From contig NZ_CP112881.1 of the NCBI RefSeq assembly GCF_026409565.1, positions 1,473,501 through 1,537,500 of the forward strand: a stretch of 64,000 nucleotides of DNA, given 5' to 3'. Position numbers and translations under genes: made by a program. The stretch is from Sneathiella aquimaris. Its GTDB lineage: Bacteria > Pseudomonadota > Alphaproteobacteria > Sneathiellales > Sneathiellaceae. Positions 19,674 to 28,663 of the stretch are shown one piece after another. The notes beneath the pieces are model-generated. The model ran no database searches. It was not told the origin of the DNA and saw only the letters and a program-made list of their open reading frames with translations. Position 1 is the stretch's first letter; each line of letters begins with the position of its first letter.

Positions 19674-19703
19674 AATGCAGAACCGGACCAAAAGGTCCGG
19701 TTC
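19674..19703 (-). terminator. Hairpin with T-run between TRAP binding-protein and permease genes
   Basis: GAACCGGACC pairs with GGTCCGGTTC over ten base pairs with an AAAA loop (19680-19703). On the minus strand it is followed within a few bases by T6. Because the permease genes lie downstream in the same direction, partial read-through would give more binding protein than permease. The rest of the 272-base gap has no gene. Confidence 0.75.
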
Positions 19704-19728
19704 TTTGACTACTCAATACGATTAGGAA

Positions 19729-20811
19729 TTATCCTAGAACTCGTGAGCGTTGTGCGCCGTACACGCCAGAAGAGAGACGGTCCCAAGCAGCAGATGCTTT
19801 CATGGATTTCTCAACTGATTCACGGATTTTCTTGAAGAGTGGATCTTCCATGTTGCTGTCGAGAACTTCGATAGAAGCCTTGCCGAATGCATCCCAAACG
19901 TCATCTGGGAATTCCAGAGTCTTAACGCCAGCTGCCTGCAAGCGAGTCAGTGCTTCAGAGTTGTTGGCAAGATACTGGTGGAGGTTCCAAAGGTTTGCTT
20001 CGCCAGCAGCAATTTCGATCATTTTCTGATGCGCTTTGCTTAGGCCGTTAAAGCGGTCTTTGTTGATACCAACAGCAAGACCAGCACCTGGCTCATGGAA
20101 ACCGGAAGTGTAGTAGAATTTAGTGATTTCCTGGAAACCTGCTTTTTCGTCTGCCCACGGGCCGATCCATTCAGTTCCGTCAATCGCGCCGGAAGCCAAT
20201 GCTTGATACACTTCTGAACCAGGCAATGTCTGAACAGACGCACCGAGTTTACCGAGTGCTTTACCACCAAGGCCAGGCATACGGAATTTCAGTCCGTTAA
20301 AGTCAGCAGCTGATTTGATTTCTTTACGGAACCAACCACCCGCCTGTGGGCCAGTGTTACCGCACAAGAATGAATGCAAACCAAATTCTTCACCCAGTTC
20401 AAGGTGGAATTTGTGGCCATCCTGATGGTAGTACCAGTTATGCAGTTCATTTGGTGTCATACCAAATGGAACAGCGGTGAAATATGCAAAAGCAGGATGC
20501 TGACCAACATAGTAATAATCGGCGGCGTGATACATATCAGCCTGACCGGATGTCACTGAGTCAAAAACAGCGGAAAGACCGGAAACCAGCTCACCATTTG
20601 CTTTTACGTCGATTTCAAGTGTGCCGTCTGACATGGCATTGACAGAGTCAGCGAAGTGAACAGCAGCGTCAAAAACGCCTGCGAGGCCACGGCCCCAAGC
20701 TGTAACCATTGTGAGTTTTTCACGGCCTTTTGCGATTGCAGGAGCAGCCATTGCTGCTGTGCCTACAGTACCTGCAACACCCACACTTTTTATGAACTTA
20801 CGACGATCCAT
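19729..20811 (-). CDS. TRAP transporter substrate-binding protein (DctP/TakP type)
   Basis: This periplasmic binding protein delivers an organic acid to the permease. The N-terminus carries a Tat-type signal (MDRRKFIKSVGVAG with a cleavable APAIAKG end), so it is probably exported folded. Core motifs are TAWGRGLAGVFDAAVHFAD, YYYVGQHPAFAYFTAVPFGM and the ligand-anchor Arg region NGLKFRMPGLGGKAL, then ASGAIDGTEWIGPW. The pattern resembles the TakP/mannitol-chloroaromatic binding-protein group, suggesting a 2-oxo or hydroxy acid ligand. At 360 residues it has normal length. AGGGAG lies 9-10 bases before the ATG. Confidence 0.92.
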   Translation of the reverse strand: MDRRKFIKSVGVAGTVGTAAMAAPAIAKGREKLTMVTAWGRGLAGVFDAAVHFADSVNAMSDGTLEIDVKANGELVSGLSAVFDSVTSGQADMYHAADYYYVGQHPAFAYFTAVPFGMTPNELHNWYYHQDGHKFHLELGEEFGLHSFLCGNTGPQAGGWFRKEIKSAADFNGLKFRMPGLGGKALGKLGASVQTLPGSEVYQALASGAIDGTEWIGPWADEKAGFQEITKFYYTSGFHEPGAGLAVGINKDRFNGLSKAHQKMIEIAAGEANLWNLHQYLANNSEALTRLQAAGVKTLEFPDDVWDAFGKASIEVLDSNMEDPLFKKIRESVEKSMKASAAWDRLSSGVYGAQRSRVLG

Positions 20812-20846
20812 TTACTAGTCTCCCTATTGACGTCATTTCTCCCAAA

Positions 20847-20869
20847 CATGCGAGTTCTCCCTTCGCATG
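20847..20869. promoter_or_regulatory. Inverted repeat in the leader of the TRAP binding-protein gene
   Basis: CATGCGA (20847-20853) and TCGCATG (20863-20869) form a seven-base inverted repeat 36 bases upstream of the binding-protein start. A TGACGTCA palindrome at 20828-20835 lies between the repeat and the gene. Either could be an operator or an mRNA leader hairpin. The role is not known. Confidence 0.35.
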
Positions 20870-21058
20870 ATTGGGGCTGAAGATAGCGGCAGTTTTCCAT
20901 CAGGTCTAGCGATAAAGAAAATGAGAAGTGAAAAATTTGACTGAATACGAACAATTTTTAATCATTTCGCACAAAATAAATGCTGTTTTTGAACAAAAAT
21001 CAGTCGTTTAAGGGAAAAATTGATTTATTTGACCGGCGATTGCCAAAATCCAAAAAAT

Positions 21059-21778
21059 TCAGGAAAACAGTACCTGCCAACCTTCTTTTGTTAGAATTTC
21101 AACGGGGCGGAATTTCTTTTTATATGCCATTTTAGGGCTTTCCGCGATCCAGTATCCTAAATAGACATAAGGCATGGCCAGATAGCGCGCCTGCAAAATA
21201 TGCCAAAGGATAATAAAGCTTCCGGGGCTGTTTTTTTCTTCTTCCGGATCATAGAAGCTATACACCAGTGATAAGCCATCATCCATCAGATCTGTCAGGC
21301 AAACCGCATATAAGGTGCCGTCTTCCCGCCGGAATTCTGTGAGCTGTGACTGAACCGGGCTGTCTTCGACCATTGCTTGATAGTCGCAGAACGCCATATC
21401 AGCCATGCCACCTTCTGCATGGCGTGCCAGCAAATATTTCTTAAAGAGAGTAAAATGTTCGTCTGTTGCGATCGCGGGCCGTTCAATAGCTTTCAGCAGG
21501 CGGTTTTTAGACCACACTCTGCGTTGTGATTTGCTGGCTGAAAACGCTCTGGTCTGGACACGTATCGGAATGCAGGCATTGCATCCTTCGCAGGCGGGAC
21601 GATAGGCCAGATCCTGACTACGCCGAAATCCGGCAAGGCTTAAGGCATTGTGTAAATGATCTGGATCTTCTCCTGCAAGCAGCGTTACGATTTTCCGCTC
21701 CATCTTGTCTTCCAGATAGGGGCAGGGGGCGGGTGGTGTCGAAAAGAAGAACCGTGATGGAATTTCGACTCGTTTCAT
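21059..21778 (-). CDS. bpt: Aspartate/glutamate leucyltransferase (arginyl-tRNA--protein transferase family)
   Basis: Bpt adds Leu from Leu-tRNA to proteins with N-terminal Asp or Glu, marking them for ClpAP through the N-end rule. The 239-residue protein has the full family pattern: CPYLEDKMERKIVT, AGFRRSQDLAYRPACEGCNACIPIR with its Cys cluster, VYSFYDPE and YLGYWIAESPKMAYKKKFRP. There is no long upstream space to the SLC13-type gene (88 bases), and both are on the minus strand. The 247 bases after it toward the TRAP gene are AT-rich and noncoding. Confidence 0.96.
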   Translation of the reverse strand: MKRVEIPSRFFFSTPPAPCPYLEDKMERKIVTLLAGEDPDHLHNALSLAGFRRSQDLAYRPACEGCNACIPIRVQTRAFSASKSQRRVWSKNRLLKAIERPAIATDEHFTLFKKYLLARHAEGGMADMAFCDYQAMVEDSPVQSQLTEFRREDGTLYAVCLTDLMDDGLSLVYSFYDPEEEKNSPGSFIILWHILQARYLAMPYVYLGYWIAESPKMAYKKKFRPVEILTKEGWQVLFS

Positions 21779-21866
21779 CGTGTGCCTGTAACCAAAATAA
21801 TCATATTTATGAGGGTAACGCGTTTCGTCAGTTTAGCAAATACTACGCTCAAATTTCCTAACAAAC

Positions 21867-23717
21867 TTATAGCAAGCCATAATAAAGAGGCGCGAAAATG
21901 GAAAAAACCAGCCATAAAAGGATGACGAGGGGGGCGCCGGCTTTAAAATAGTCCATGAACTTGTAATGGCCGGGTCCCATCACCAACAGATTCGTTTGAT
22001 ATCCCATAGGGGTGGCAAAGGAACAATTGGCAGCAAAAATAACTGCGAAAACAAAAATCATTGGATCAACACCTAATTCGGTTCCAATGCTGATTGCGAC
22101 AGGCGTGAACAGAACGGCCGTCGCATTGTTGCTGAGAACATTGGTGAACAGGGCGACCAATAAAAAGAAGATGGATAATACAACCGCAGGCCCTGCACCA
22201 TCCAGAAGACTAAGCGCTTGATGCGCAAGGTAGGATGCACCCCCAGTAGCCTGCATGGCTGCGCCCAGACCCAACGCCGCCCAGATCAATAGGAATATTC
22301 GGCGATCGATTGAGCGGCTGGCCTGATGAATATTCAAGCAACCAGAGACAACCATCGCTGTCGCACCCGCTACCGCAGCGACCACAATCGGGACAAAACC
22401 AGTGGCCGCACTTAAAATAACGGCCCCAAAAATCAACCGCGCCCTTAAAGAAAGGGCAAGTGCAGGAAGCTCGCGGGTTGACCATTCCAGCAACAAAACA
22501 TCAGGATTATTGCGAAGCTCCATAATTTCCTGACGTTTGCCCAGAAGAAGCAACACATCTCCGGCCTCAAGCCGAATGTCAGTCATTCTGCTTGTGCGGA
22601 TCATTCGGGAACGTCGCTGAATGCCCAACACCACGCAGCCGGTCTGATAATGAAAACTGATTTGGTGAAGAGCCCGGCCAATCATTCGGGATGCGGGCGC
22701 AACGACAACTTCGGCCAGCGTCTGGTCCCGGGTATTCTGCTTGTCGTTAGGCTCACTGTCTGATTGTTCGTCATTTTCAAGAAAATCGTGGAGTATCTCT
22801 GGATTATCCGCGAAAGCATCTGTTAAAGATTTGCGGGTTCCTGCGAAGACAACAGAATCGCAAGGCCGTAAAACAAGATCATCAAAGGGTGGCAATAACA
22901 GTTTTTCTTCCCGTTGAATGAAGCGGATTGTAATATTGCGTAAACTCGGGAACTGCCCGGCAACGGCCCGTTCTCCAACAAGGGGGCTGTCCGGTGAAAT
23001 CTCGATCTGTACGATGAATTGTTTTCCAGAAATTGGCGCAGACCCATCCGTAACAGCGTCCCTGTTAGGCAGTAATCTTGGCACGACAAGCATGGCATAC
23101 AGCAAGCCTGCGACGGCCAGCACAATTCCGGGAACGGAAAAATCAAAAAATCCGATAGGCGCGTGTCCTGCCTGCGTTGCTGACGCTGAGACAAGCAGAT
23201 TGGTGGAAGAGCCAATCAATGTTGTCATCCCGCCCAGAATAGATGCATAACTCAGCGGGATCATCAATGTCGAGGTGGATCGGTGCATGCGTTCTGCAAG
23301 CGCGGTCATTAGCGGTATGAAAATGACAACAACAGGTGTGTTGTTCATAAAGGCACTGATGACCATAACAATCGTTAGGACCAGTGCAATCGCCATAATT
23401 GGATGATGGCGGCGAAGGGTCACCAGTTGGCGGATTGGTTTCTCCAGTGCGCCTGTTCGCACGATCCCCTGACCCACAACCAGAAGAGACAGGACAGTGA
23501 TAAGGGCAGGGTCTGCCAGTCCGGCCAGTATATCGCGGGCGGACAGTAAATCGTTGCCTTGCTTATCGACAAGGGGATAAAAGTAGAAAAGCAGTAAAAG
23601 GCCGGCGATAACAGCAACAGCTGAAATTTCCAGTTCAATTCTGTCGCTGGCAAACGCATACATGGCAACCGCGATAAACCCGAATACCAGCCACATATGA
23701 AGTTGAGTTTCAATCAT
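21867..23717 (-). CDS. SLC13/DASS-type permease with two TrkA-C domains
   Basis: This 616-residue inner-membrane protein probably carries an inorganic anion or dicarboxylate with sodium. N-terminal helices include LVVGQGIVRTGALEKPI and the family signature SAFMNNTPVVVIFIPLM and IGSSTNLLVSASA. Residues about 215-395 form two TrkA-C regulatory domains (SPLVGERAVAGQFPSLRN, DSVVFAGTRKSL; then MIGRALHQISFHYQTGCVVLGI, AGDVLLLLGKRQEI). The second helix bundle ends with LSNNATAVLFTPVA and CSFATPMGYQTNLLVMGPG. Two SNxT/NNxP-type hairpins argue for an intact transporter. The substrate is not clear. Confidence 0.92.
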   Translation of the reverse strand: MIETQLHMWLVFGFIAVAMYAFASDRIELEISAVAVIAGLLLLFYFYPLVDKQGNDLLSARDILAGLADPALITVLSLLVVGQGIVRTGALEKPIRQLVTLRRHHPIMAIALVLTIVMVISAFMNNTPVVVIFIPLMTALAERMHRSTSTLMIPLSYASILGGMTTLIGSSTNLLVSASATQAGHAPIGFFDFSVPGIVLAVAGLLYAMLVVPRLLPNRDAVTDGSAPISGKQFIVQIEISPDSPLVGERAVAGQFPSLRNITIRFIQREEKLLLPPFDDLVLRPCDSVVFAGTRKSLTDAFADNPEILHDFLENDEQSDSEPNDKQNTRDQTLAEVVVAPASRMIGRALHQISFHYQTGCVVLGIQRRSRMIRTSRMTDIRLEAGDVLLLLGKRQEIMELRNNPDVLLLEWSTRELPALALSLRARLIFGAVILSAATGFVPIVVAAVAGATAMVVSGCLNIHQASRSIDRRIFLLIWAALGLGAAMQATGGASYLAHQALSLLDGAGPAVVLSIFFLLVALFTNVLSNNATAVLFTPVAISIGTELGVDPMIFVFAVIFAANCSFATPMGYQTNLLVMGPGHYKFMDYFKAGAPLVILLWLVFSIFAPLYYGLL

Positions 23718-23892
23718 GTTCGTTTAAAAACCACACTGTTGTTACTGAGCCCGTTTTCAGAAAAGTTCCAAGGGATACTTATTCCTTTATCACCAACTTC
23801 TTCTCATCATCAGGATTGTCCGCAATCTTGCAAGGGGGAGTTCATACGAACACAGTTATATTTTATAAGCGGATCCCGTCTTGAATACACCA

Positions 23893-25149
23893 ATGAACTA
23901 TTATCAGGCTACAAGAAATTCCTTCGAGGCCTTACCTGTTTTACACGAGGAAGTGCAGGCTGATATTTGCGTGGTCGGCGCCGGATTTACCGGTCTTGGT
24001 GTTGCATTAGAGCTGTTAAACAAGGGGTACAGCGTCATTGTGCTGGAAGCGCAAACGGTTGGGTTTGGCGCTTCGGGTCGCAGTGGCGGACAGATTGCAT
24101 CCGGATTTTCCCCCGGCATGGTGGCCATTGATGAAATGCTCGGGGGCTCTGTGGCAAAAAGCCTGTGGACGTTTTCCGAAAATTCAAAAGAGATCCTGAA
24201 GTCGCGAATCCAGAAATATGGGATTGAATGCGATTTGCGAGAGGGGGAGCTTTATGTCGCGCCCAAGCCATCCCATTCAGAATGGCTGCAACAGGAAAAA
24301 AAATATTGTGAAGATCACTTTGGTTACGACGGGTATTCCTGGGTCGATAAGGAGGATCTGTGTGGTTTAATCGCAAGTAAGCGATACATTGCCGGACTTC
24401 ACGACAGGGAAGGCGGTCACCTTCATCCTTTAAATTACACGCTGGGACTGGCAGAAGCGGTCTTGGCCGCTGGAGGAACTATCTTTGAAAACTCTGCGGC
24501 ACTTTCTGTCGATAAAGGAAAACAAGTCAGGGTTTACACGAAGGAAGGAGCTGTTCAAGCGTCCACGCTGGTACTGGCAGGAAATGCATATCTTGACGCT
24601 TTTGATCTGGGGCAGCGAAAAAATATCCTTTGTGTCGGGAGCGGTATTCTGGCGACGGAACCGCTTGGTGAAGAGCGGGCCAAAAAGCTGATATCAACGA
24701 CGGCTTGTATTTGTGATACTTATTTTGATCTCGATTATTTCAAAATAACGCCAGATACGCGGTTGGTATTTGGTGGTCAGGATATGGCTCTTTTTCCATT
24801 TTCAGAGGGCCGGGATCGAATAAAAAGAAATATGCTTCGGACATTTCCCAGTTTGGAGGGCATAAAAATAGACTTCAGCTGGACAGGGAAGATCGCCGCG
24901 ACAAGAAAATTGCTGCCAGAAATCAAACGGCTTGAGCCAAACGTCTACGTCGTTCACGGATATTCCGGTCAGGGCGTTGTGTTGTCTGCGGTCGCAAGCC
25001 AGATCGTTGCAGAGGCCATAGATGGCGATCTTGCACGTCTTGATGTCTTCGAAAACATTCACCATGCAGCGATACCGCAGAATAAAATGTTAATAAATCC
25101 AATAATTTACACGAAGTTATTATGGGAAAAAATTAAAGACGCGCTGTGA
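23893..25149 (+). CDS. FAD-dependent oxidoreductase (DAO family, PuuB-like)
   Basis: Flavin amine/amino-acid oxidases of this family oxidise C-N bonds. The dinucleotide-binding motif CVVGAGFTGLGVALELLNKG starts near residue 27, followed by VLEAQTVGFGASGRSGGQ, which is typical of gamma-glutamylputrescine oxidase and related enzymes. The C-terminal FAD loop is HGYSGQGVVLSAVASQIV. I use the ATG at 23893 (418 residues); an in-frame TTG at 23881 adds four residues. The gene stands alone between divergent and convergent minus-strand genes, so the substrate cannot be inferred from context. Confidence 0.9.
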   Translation: MNYYQATRNSFEALPVLHEEVQADICVVGAGFTGLGVALELLNKGYSVIVLEAQTVGFGASGRSGGQIASGFSPGMVAIDEMLGGSVAKSLWTFSENSKEILKSRIQKYGIECDLREGELYVAPKPSHSEWLQQEKKYCEDHFGYDGYSWVDKEDLCGLIASKRYIAGLHDREGGHLHPLNYTLGLAEAVLAAGGTIFENSAALSVDKGKQVRVYTKEGAVQASTLVLAGNAYLDAFDLGQRKNILCVGSGILATEPLGEERAKKLISTTACICDTYFDLDYFKITPDTRLVFGGQDMALFPFSEGRDRIKRNMLRTFPSLEGIKIDFSWTGKIAATRKLLPEIKRLEPNVYVVHGYSGQGVVLSAVASQIVAEAIDGDLARLDVFENIHHAAIPQNKMLINPIIYTKLLWEKIKDAL

Positions 25150-25157
25150 AACCACTG

Positions 25158-25652
25158 TTATGACGGCTTGTTGTGGACAGAACTATGTGTCAGGTAGTCG
25201 TGCAATAATTTCCCTTCTGAATTAAAAAGAGAAACCAGCAGGATCAATGCAGACGTGATGGCCATTGTGAAATAGAATAAGGCTGAATGGATAAACGCAG
25301 TGAAGTAATCCAGGCTTCTGCCATCGGCCAGACTGACCTCAAGATTGAATAAACGCATGCCGAGGGTTGCGTTCCAGGAACTCCCGATCGTCATCGTATG
25401 GTAAGCAAGCGGAATAGCGGCCAGCAACATTGCGAGAAGCGGAGAGAGCATACCCAGTGTGACAATGCCAAGGATTGCAGCAACGGTACTCGCGGCTATA
25501 CCAATAAAAAAGATGACGACAACATCGACGATGTACGCCAAAATCCTGTTTATTCTTACGCCAGAATAATCAAATGTTTTTTGTGATCCTTTTGTATCAT
25601 GAGAGTCTGAGTTCATGCTTAGATCGATAATGGGTCCCGTATTTTTTGACAA
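25158..25652 (-). CDS. RDD family membrane protein
   Basis: The 164-residue protein has the RDD pattern: a conserved Arg-x-x-Ala-Tyr-x-x-Asp (RILAYIVDVVVIFFIG) in helix 1, two more hydrophobic helices, and LHDYLTHSSV near the end, as in other RDD proteins. Function of this family is poorly known; some members act in ion exchange. The start is a TTG at 25652, chosen because AGGGG lies about eight bases upstream; the internal ATG at 25616 has no ribosome site. It converges on the FAD oxidoreductase and diverges from the methyltransferase. Confidence 0.85.
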   Translation of the reverse strand: MSKNTGPIIDLSMNSDSHDTKGSQKTFDYSGVRINRILAYIVDVVVIFFIGIAASTVAAILGIVTLGMLSPLLAMLLAAIPLAYHTMTIGSSWNATLGMRLFNLEVSLADGRSLDYFTAFIHSALFYFTMAITSALILLVSLFNSEGKLLHDYLTHSSVHNKPS

Positions 25653-25786
25653 TGCAATCCCCTAACGCATTTTGTGGCAAGACGGAATAATTCCTTGTAT
25701 CGTTACCCTTGAAATGAGGGTCGCGGCCATCTATTTCAAGCTATTTTCTTACCGGACACGTGTTAACTGATTGAAAAATATAACGA

Positions 25787-26563
25787 ATGTTTCTAGAAAA
25801 AAATCATTCTTTGCCCCCTGTTCTGACTGCCGCTCTTATCCAGCTTGTTGTTTTCGGTATCCTTTCTGTCCTGATCCCGCAGCTACAGGCCCATTTGATT
25901 TTTTCGGTGCCTCTCTTTTGGCAACTCGTTCTGCAGGGAGGCCTCGCGGCGGCCATCAGTTTTGCATTGGGGCAATCCTATTGGTGGATAATTATTCAGT
26001 TTTTTGGCCCGCCCTTGCTCATCATAGGGTTGATAGTGAATGTGCCGATCTGGGTTTATCCCGTTGTACTGATTTTGCTGCTGGCGACCTTCTGGAACGT
26101 TGCTGTTAATCGGGTGCCGCTTTATCTCACGAATGATCTGACAGCACAGAAAATTGAAACACTCCTTCCCAAAAGGGATGGGTTGCAGGTTATCGATCTG
26201 GGCAGTGGCCTGGGAGGAACCCTGCGGAAGATCGGGAAAAACCAGCCGGGACATCTTTTCTTTGGTGCGGAAAGCGCACCAGCTCCTTTTATCGTGTCGG
26301 TGATCCTGAACAAGGTTTCGGGAGCAAAAAATGTCCGGTTTCTTTTTGGTAGTTTCTGGAAACTGGATCTGGAACAGTTTGACGTGGTTTACTGCTTTCT
26401 GTCACCCGTTCCCATGAGCGCCCTGTATGAGAAGGCGAAATCTGAAATGAAACCGGGAAGCCTGTTTATCAGTAATAGCTTTCAGGTGCCCGGACATAAA
26501 CCGGATCGGACGGTGACCGTAAAGGATGGCCGAAAAACGAAGTTACTAATCTGGAAGATTTAA
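25787..26563 (+). CDS. Membrane-anchored class I SAM-dependent methyltransferase-like protein
   Basis: The first 110 residues hold three to four hydrophobic helices (for example PVLTAALIQLVVFGILSVLI and WVYPVVLILLLATFW). The remaining 148 residues form a Rossmann-type domain starting VIDLGSGLGGTLRKI, the SAM-binding motif I, with FFGAESAPAP as the acidic-loop region, VRFLFGSFWKLDLEQFDVVYCFLSP and a terminal beta strand. The catalytic residues for a particular substrate cannot be read. The tether suggests a lipid, quinone or membrane-protein substrate. No clear ribosome site precedes the ATG. Confidence 0.75.
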   Translation: MFLEKNHSLPPVLTAALIQLVVFGILSVLIPQLQAHLIFSVPLFWQLVLQGGLAAAISFALGQSYWWIIIQFFGPPLLIIGLIVNVPIWVYPVVLILLLATFWNVAVNRVPLYLTNDLTAQKIETLLPKRDGLQVIDLGSGLGGTLRKIGKNQPGHLFFGAESAPAPFIVSVILNKVSGAKNVRFLFGSFWKLDLEQFDVVYCFLSPVPMSALYEKAKSEMKPGSLFISNSFQVPGHKPDRTVTVKDGRKTKLLIWKI

Positions 26564-26573
26564 CGAAGCCCGG

Positions 26574-27464
26574 TTATTTCAGGTTTGGCGGAAGAACAGG
26601 TGTTTCCCTCAGCAGTATAATACTAATTCGCCGGTTCGTCGGGTTCGACGGGTCGTCTTCAATCATCGGTTCGGTATCCGCTTTACCAGACACCCGTTTT
26701 ATGCGTTCAGGATCCAATCCGGTTTCCAGTAGGGCCCGCCTGCTGGAATTCGCCCTGTCGGACGATAGTTCCCAGTTTGTATAATCGTTGCCCGCAAAGC
26801 CGGAGCTGTCTGTATGACCGCTGATTGATAAGCCGTTGGGTAGATTTTCGATGGCCTTCGATATCTTCCCCAGAAGACGTTTCACGCGGGGAACAATTGT
26901 TGTGCCTCCCGCAGGAAACATACTTTCGTCAAACTGATCAACGATTTGAATTCGCAACCCTTCTGGCGTCATATCAATGACGATATTATCGGCCAGTCCT
27001 GCAAGATTTGGATCGTCTGCGATCGCTTGCTTGATTTGATCCCGTGCGTCTTCAAAGCTTTGTTCTTCCAGGGCCGCGAGACGCGCTAGAAATTCGGCTT
27101 CATCAATTTCGCTTTGACCATCACCGTCTGCATCGTCTTTTTTGCCTTGTTCAGGTGGGGAAATACTGGAAATAACAGAGGGGACACCTGTATTGGAAAC
27201 CATGGCACCTTCTGTTTGCATACTGGTGCCTCCAAGCACACCACCCGAGCCGGATTCGCTGCTGCTTGCAACAGTGGGAGCGAAATAATCAGAGATGCCC
27301 TGCTTTTGAACAGAGTCAGTTACATTCAGCAACCACAGCAACAAGAAAAACGCCATCATTGCCGTTACAAAGTCAGCATACGCCACCTTCCACGCACCAC
27401 CATGGTGCCCGTGTCCGGCTTTTTTGATTTTTTTGACGATTATCGGTGCGACTTCATCGGCCAT
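26574..27464 (-). CDS. motB: Flagellar motor stator protein MotB
   Basis: MotB anchors the stator to peptidoglycan and forms the proton channel with MotA. The 296-residue protein has the N-terminal helix with the channel Asp (WKVAYADFVTAMMAFFLLLWLL), a long Ser/Gly/Asp-rich linker (residues about 60-130), and the OmpA-type peptidoglycan-binding domain (NGLSISGHTDSSGF, NWELSSDRANSSRRAL, NPTNRRISIILL). It follows motA after about 30 bases. AGGAGCGGG lies upstream of the ATG. The channel Asp argues for proton coupling. Confidence 0.96.
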   Translation of the reverse strand: MADEVAPIIVKKIKKAGHGHHGGAWKVAYADFVTAMMAFFLLLWLLNVTDSVQKQGISDYFAPTVASSSESGSGGVLGGTSMQTEGAMVSNTGVPSVISSISPPEQGKKDDADGDGQSEIDEAEFLARLAALEEQSFEDARDQIKQAIADDPNLAGLADNIVIDMTPEGLRIQIVDQFDESMFPAGGTTIVPRVKRLLGKISKAIENLPNGLSISGHTDSSGFAGNDYTNWELSSDRANSSRRALLETGLDPERIKRVSGKADTEPMIEDDPSNPTNRRISIILLRETPVLPPNLK

Positions 27465-27494
27465 TCTTTTTATCCCGCTCCTAGAGGTGTCAAC

Positions 27495-28352
27495 TTACAC
27501 ACTCGGTGCGTTGTTACAGGCTTCTTCAACCTCTGAGAAGGTTGGTCGTTCATGGCTATACAGTGTTTTCCGGGCAAACTCGACAGAAACTGCTGGGGCA
27601 TAGCCTTGTAAATGAGCCAGCAAGCCTGTTTTCATGCAGTCATAATATTTGGCATCTGCATCAAAATATTGCTGAATGTTTGTTCCCATTGGCGAGAAAA
27701 GGCCATACGCCACCAAAATACCAAAGAAGGTACCCACAAGGGCCGCAGCAATCAAACCGCCCAGCACTTCTGGTGGCTCGGAGATGGAGCCCATTGTCAC
27801 AATCACACCAAGCACCGCAGCAACGATACCAAAGGCGGGGAGAGCTTCACCCAACTGCGTAATCGCAGAGGAATAGGCGTGATGTTCTGCATGGTGGGTT
27901 TCAAGATCCACATCCATCAGGTTTTCCACTTCATGTGGATTTTCCGTTCCCATGGTCATCAGGCGAAGATAGTCGCACATGAAGTCCATGGCATGATGGT
28001 TCTTTGTAAAACTGGTGAAATTCTGAAAGAGGGCACTGTCATGCGGATTTTCAATATGAGGCTCCAATGCGATCATGCCTTTGGTTTTCGCCAATTTGAA
28101 AATTGCATACATCAGTGTCAGAAGTTCTTCGTAGGTTTTTTTGTCGTAGGGTGCGGCTTTCATGAGCTTGCCCAAATTGCCGAGCGTTCCAAAGATAACC
28201 CATTTGGGGTTACCTTGGAGAAACGCGCCAGCTGCGGCACCCAGGATGATCCAGAACTCCAGCGGTTGCCAAAGTACGCCAAAATCACCGTGCACACTGT
28301 ACCCGCCGGCGACACAACCAAACGTAACAACGATCCCTAAAATCCAAAACAT
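27495..28352 (-). CDS. motA: Flagellar motor stator protein MotA
   Basis: MotA is the four-helix stator subunit that pushes on FliG. I start it at the ATG at 28352 (285 residues), which gives the typical opening MFWILGIVVTFGCVAGGY; the open frame extends 29 codons further but the added residues are not family-like. Motifs include MIALEPHIENPHDS, the cytoplasmic loop, ALPAFGIVAAVLGVIVTMG with the conserved Pro, and ALVGTFFGILVAYGLFSP. It heads a motA-motB pair. No other flagellar genes are in the window. Confidence 0.95.
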   Translation of the reverse strand: MFWILGIVVTFGCVAGGYSVHGDFGVLWQPLEFWIILGAAAGAFLQGNPKWVIFGTLGNLGKLMKAAPYDKKTYEELLTLMYAIFKLAKTKGMIALEPHIENPHDSALFQNFTSFTKNHHAMDFMCDYLRLMTMGTENPHEVENLMDVDLETHHAEHHAYSSAITQLGEALPAFGIVAAVLGVIVTMGSISEPPEVLGGLIAAALVGTFFGILVAYGLFSPMGTNIQQYFDADAKYYDCMKTGLLAHLQGYAPAVSVEFARKTLYSHERPTFSEVEEACNNAPSV

Positions 28353-28611
28353 GCGCGAAGCAGCCCTTATCTCAATCAAAATTTCTATCTTTGGAATATT
28401 GCTCTGATATTGGTTAATAAAGGGTGAGTAATTTATCAAAGTTTTTAACTAATTTTCCCATAAAGGCATCCTGGCAGGTTTTCAGTGCGCGATCAGCCCG
28501 CCCTGAAAAGGGTTTTTAATCAGCTCGTTATCGGGAAGGTATGAAGTGTTTTAAAGCAACTGTTAAAAAAAAGAGTGATTTTAAAGTGCAGCTGTGGAAT
28601 GGTTTCTCCCG

Positions 28612-28625
28612 TTGATTCAAATCAA
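28612..28625 (+). promoter_or_regulatory. Perfect FNR/FixK-type binding site before the flavin reductase gene
   Basis: TTGATTCAAATCAA matches TTGAT-N4-ATCAA exactly. It ends 38 bases before the flavin reductase ATG. A TAAGAT hexamer at 28645-28650 lies 19 bases to the right, close to a class II activator arrangement. Transcription would then begin only a few bases before the ATG, matching the lack of a ribosome site. Confidence 0.65.
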
Positions 28626-28663
28626 CCGTTTGCTATTAGACTGTTAAGATAAATCGTAAAATT

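Noticed and set aside
27612-28340. 242-codon plus-strand frame
   Set aside because: It is wholly antisense to motA, whose motifs are unambiguous; the frame has Cys/His-rich low-plausibility sequence and no ribosome site.
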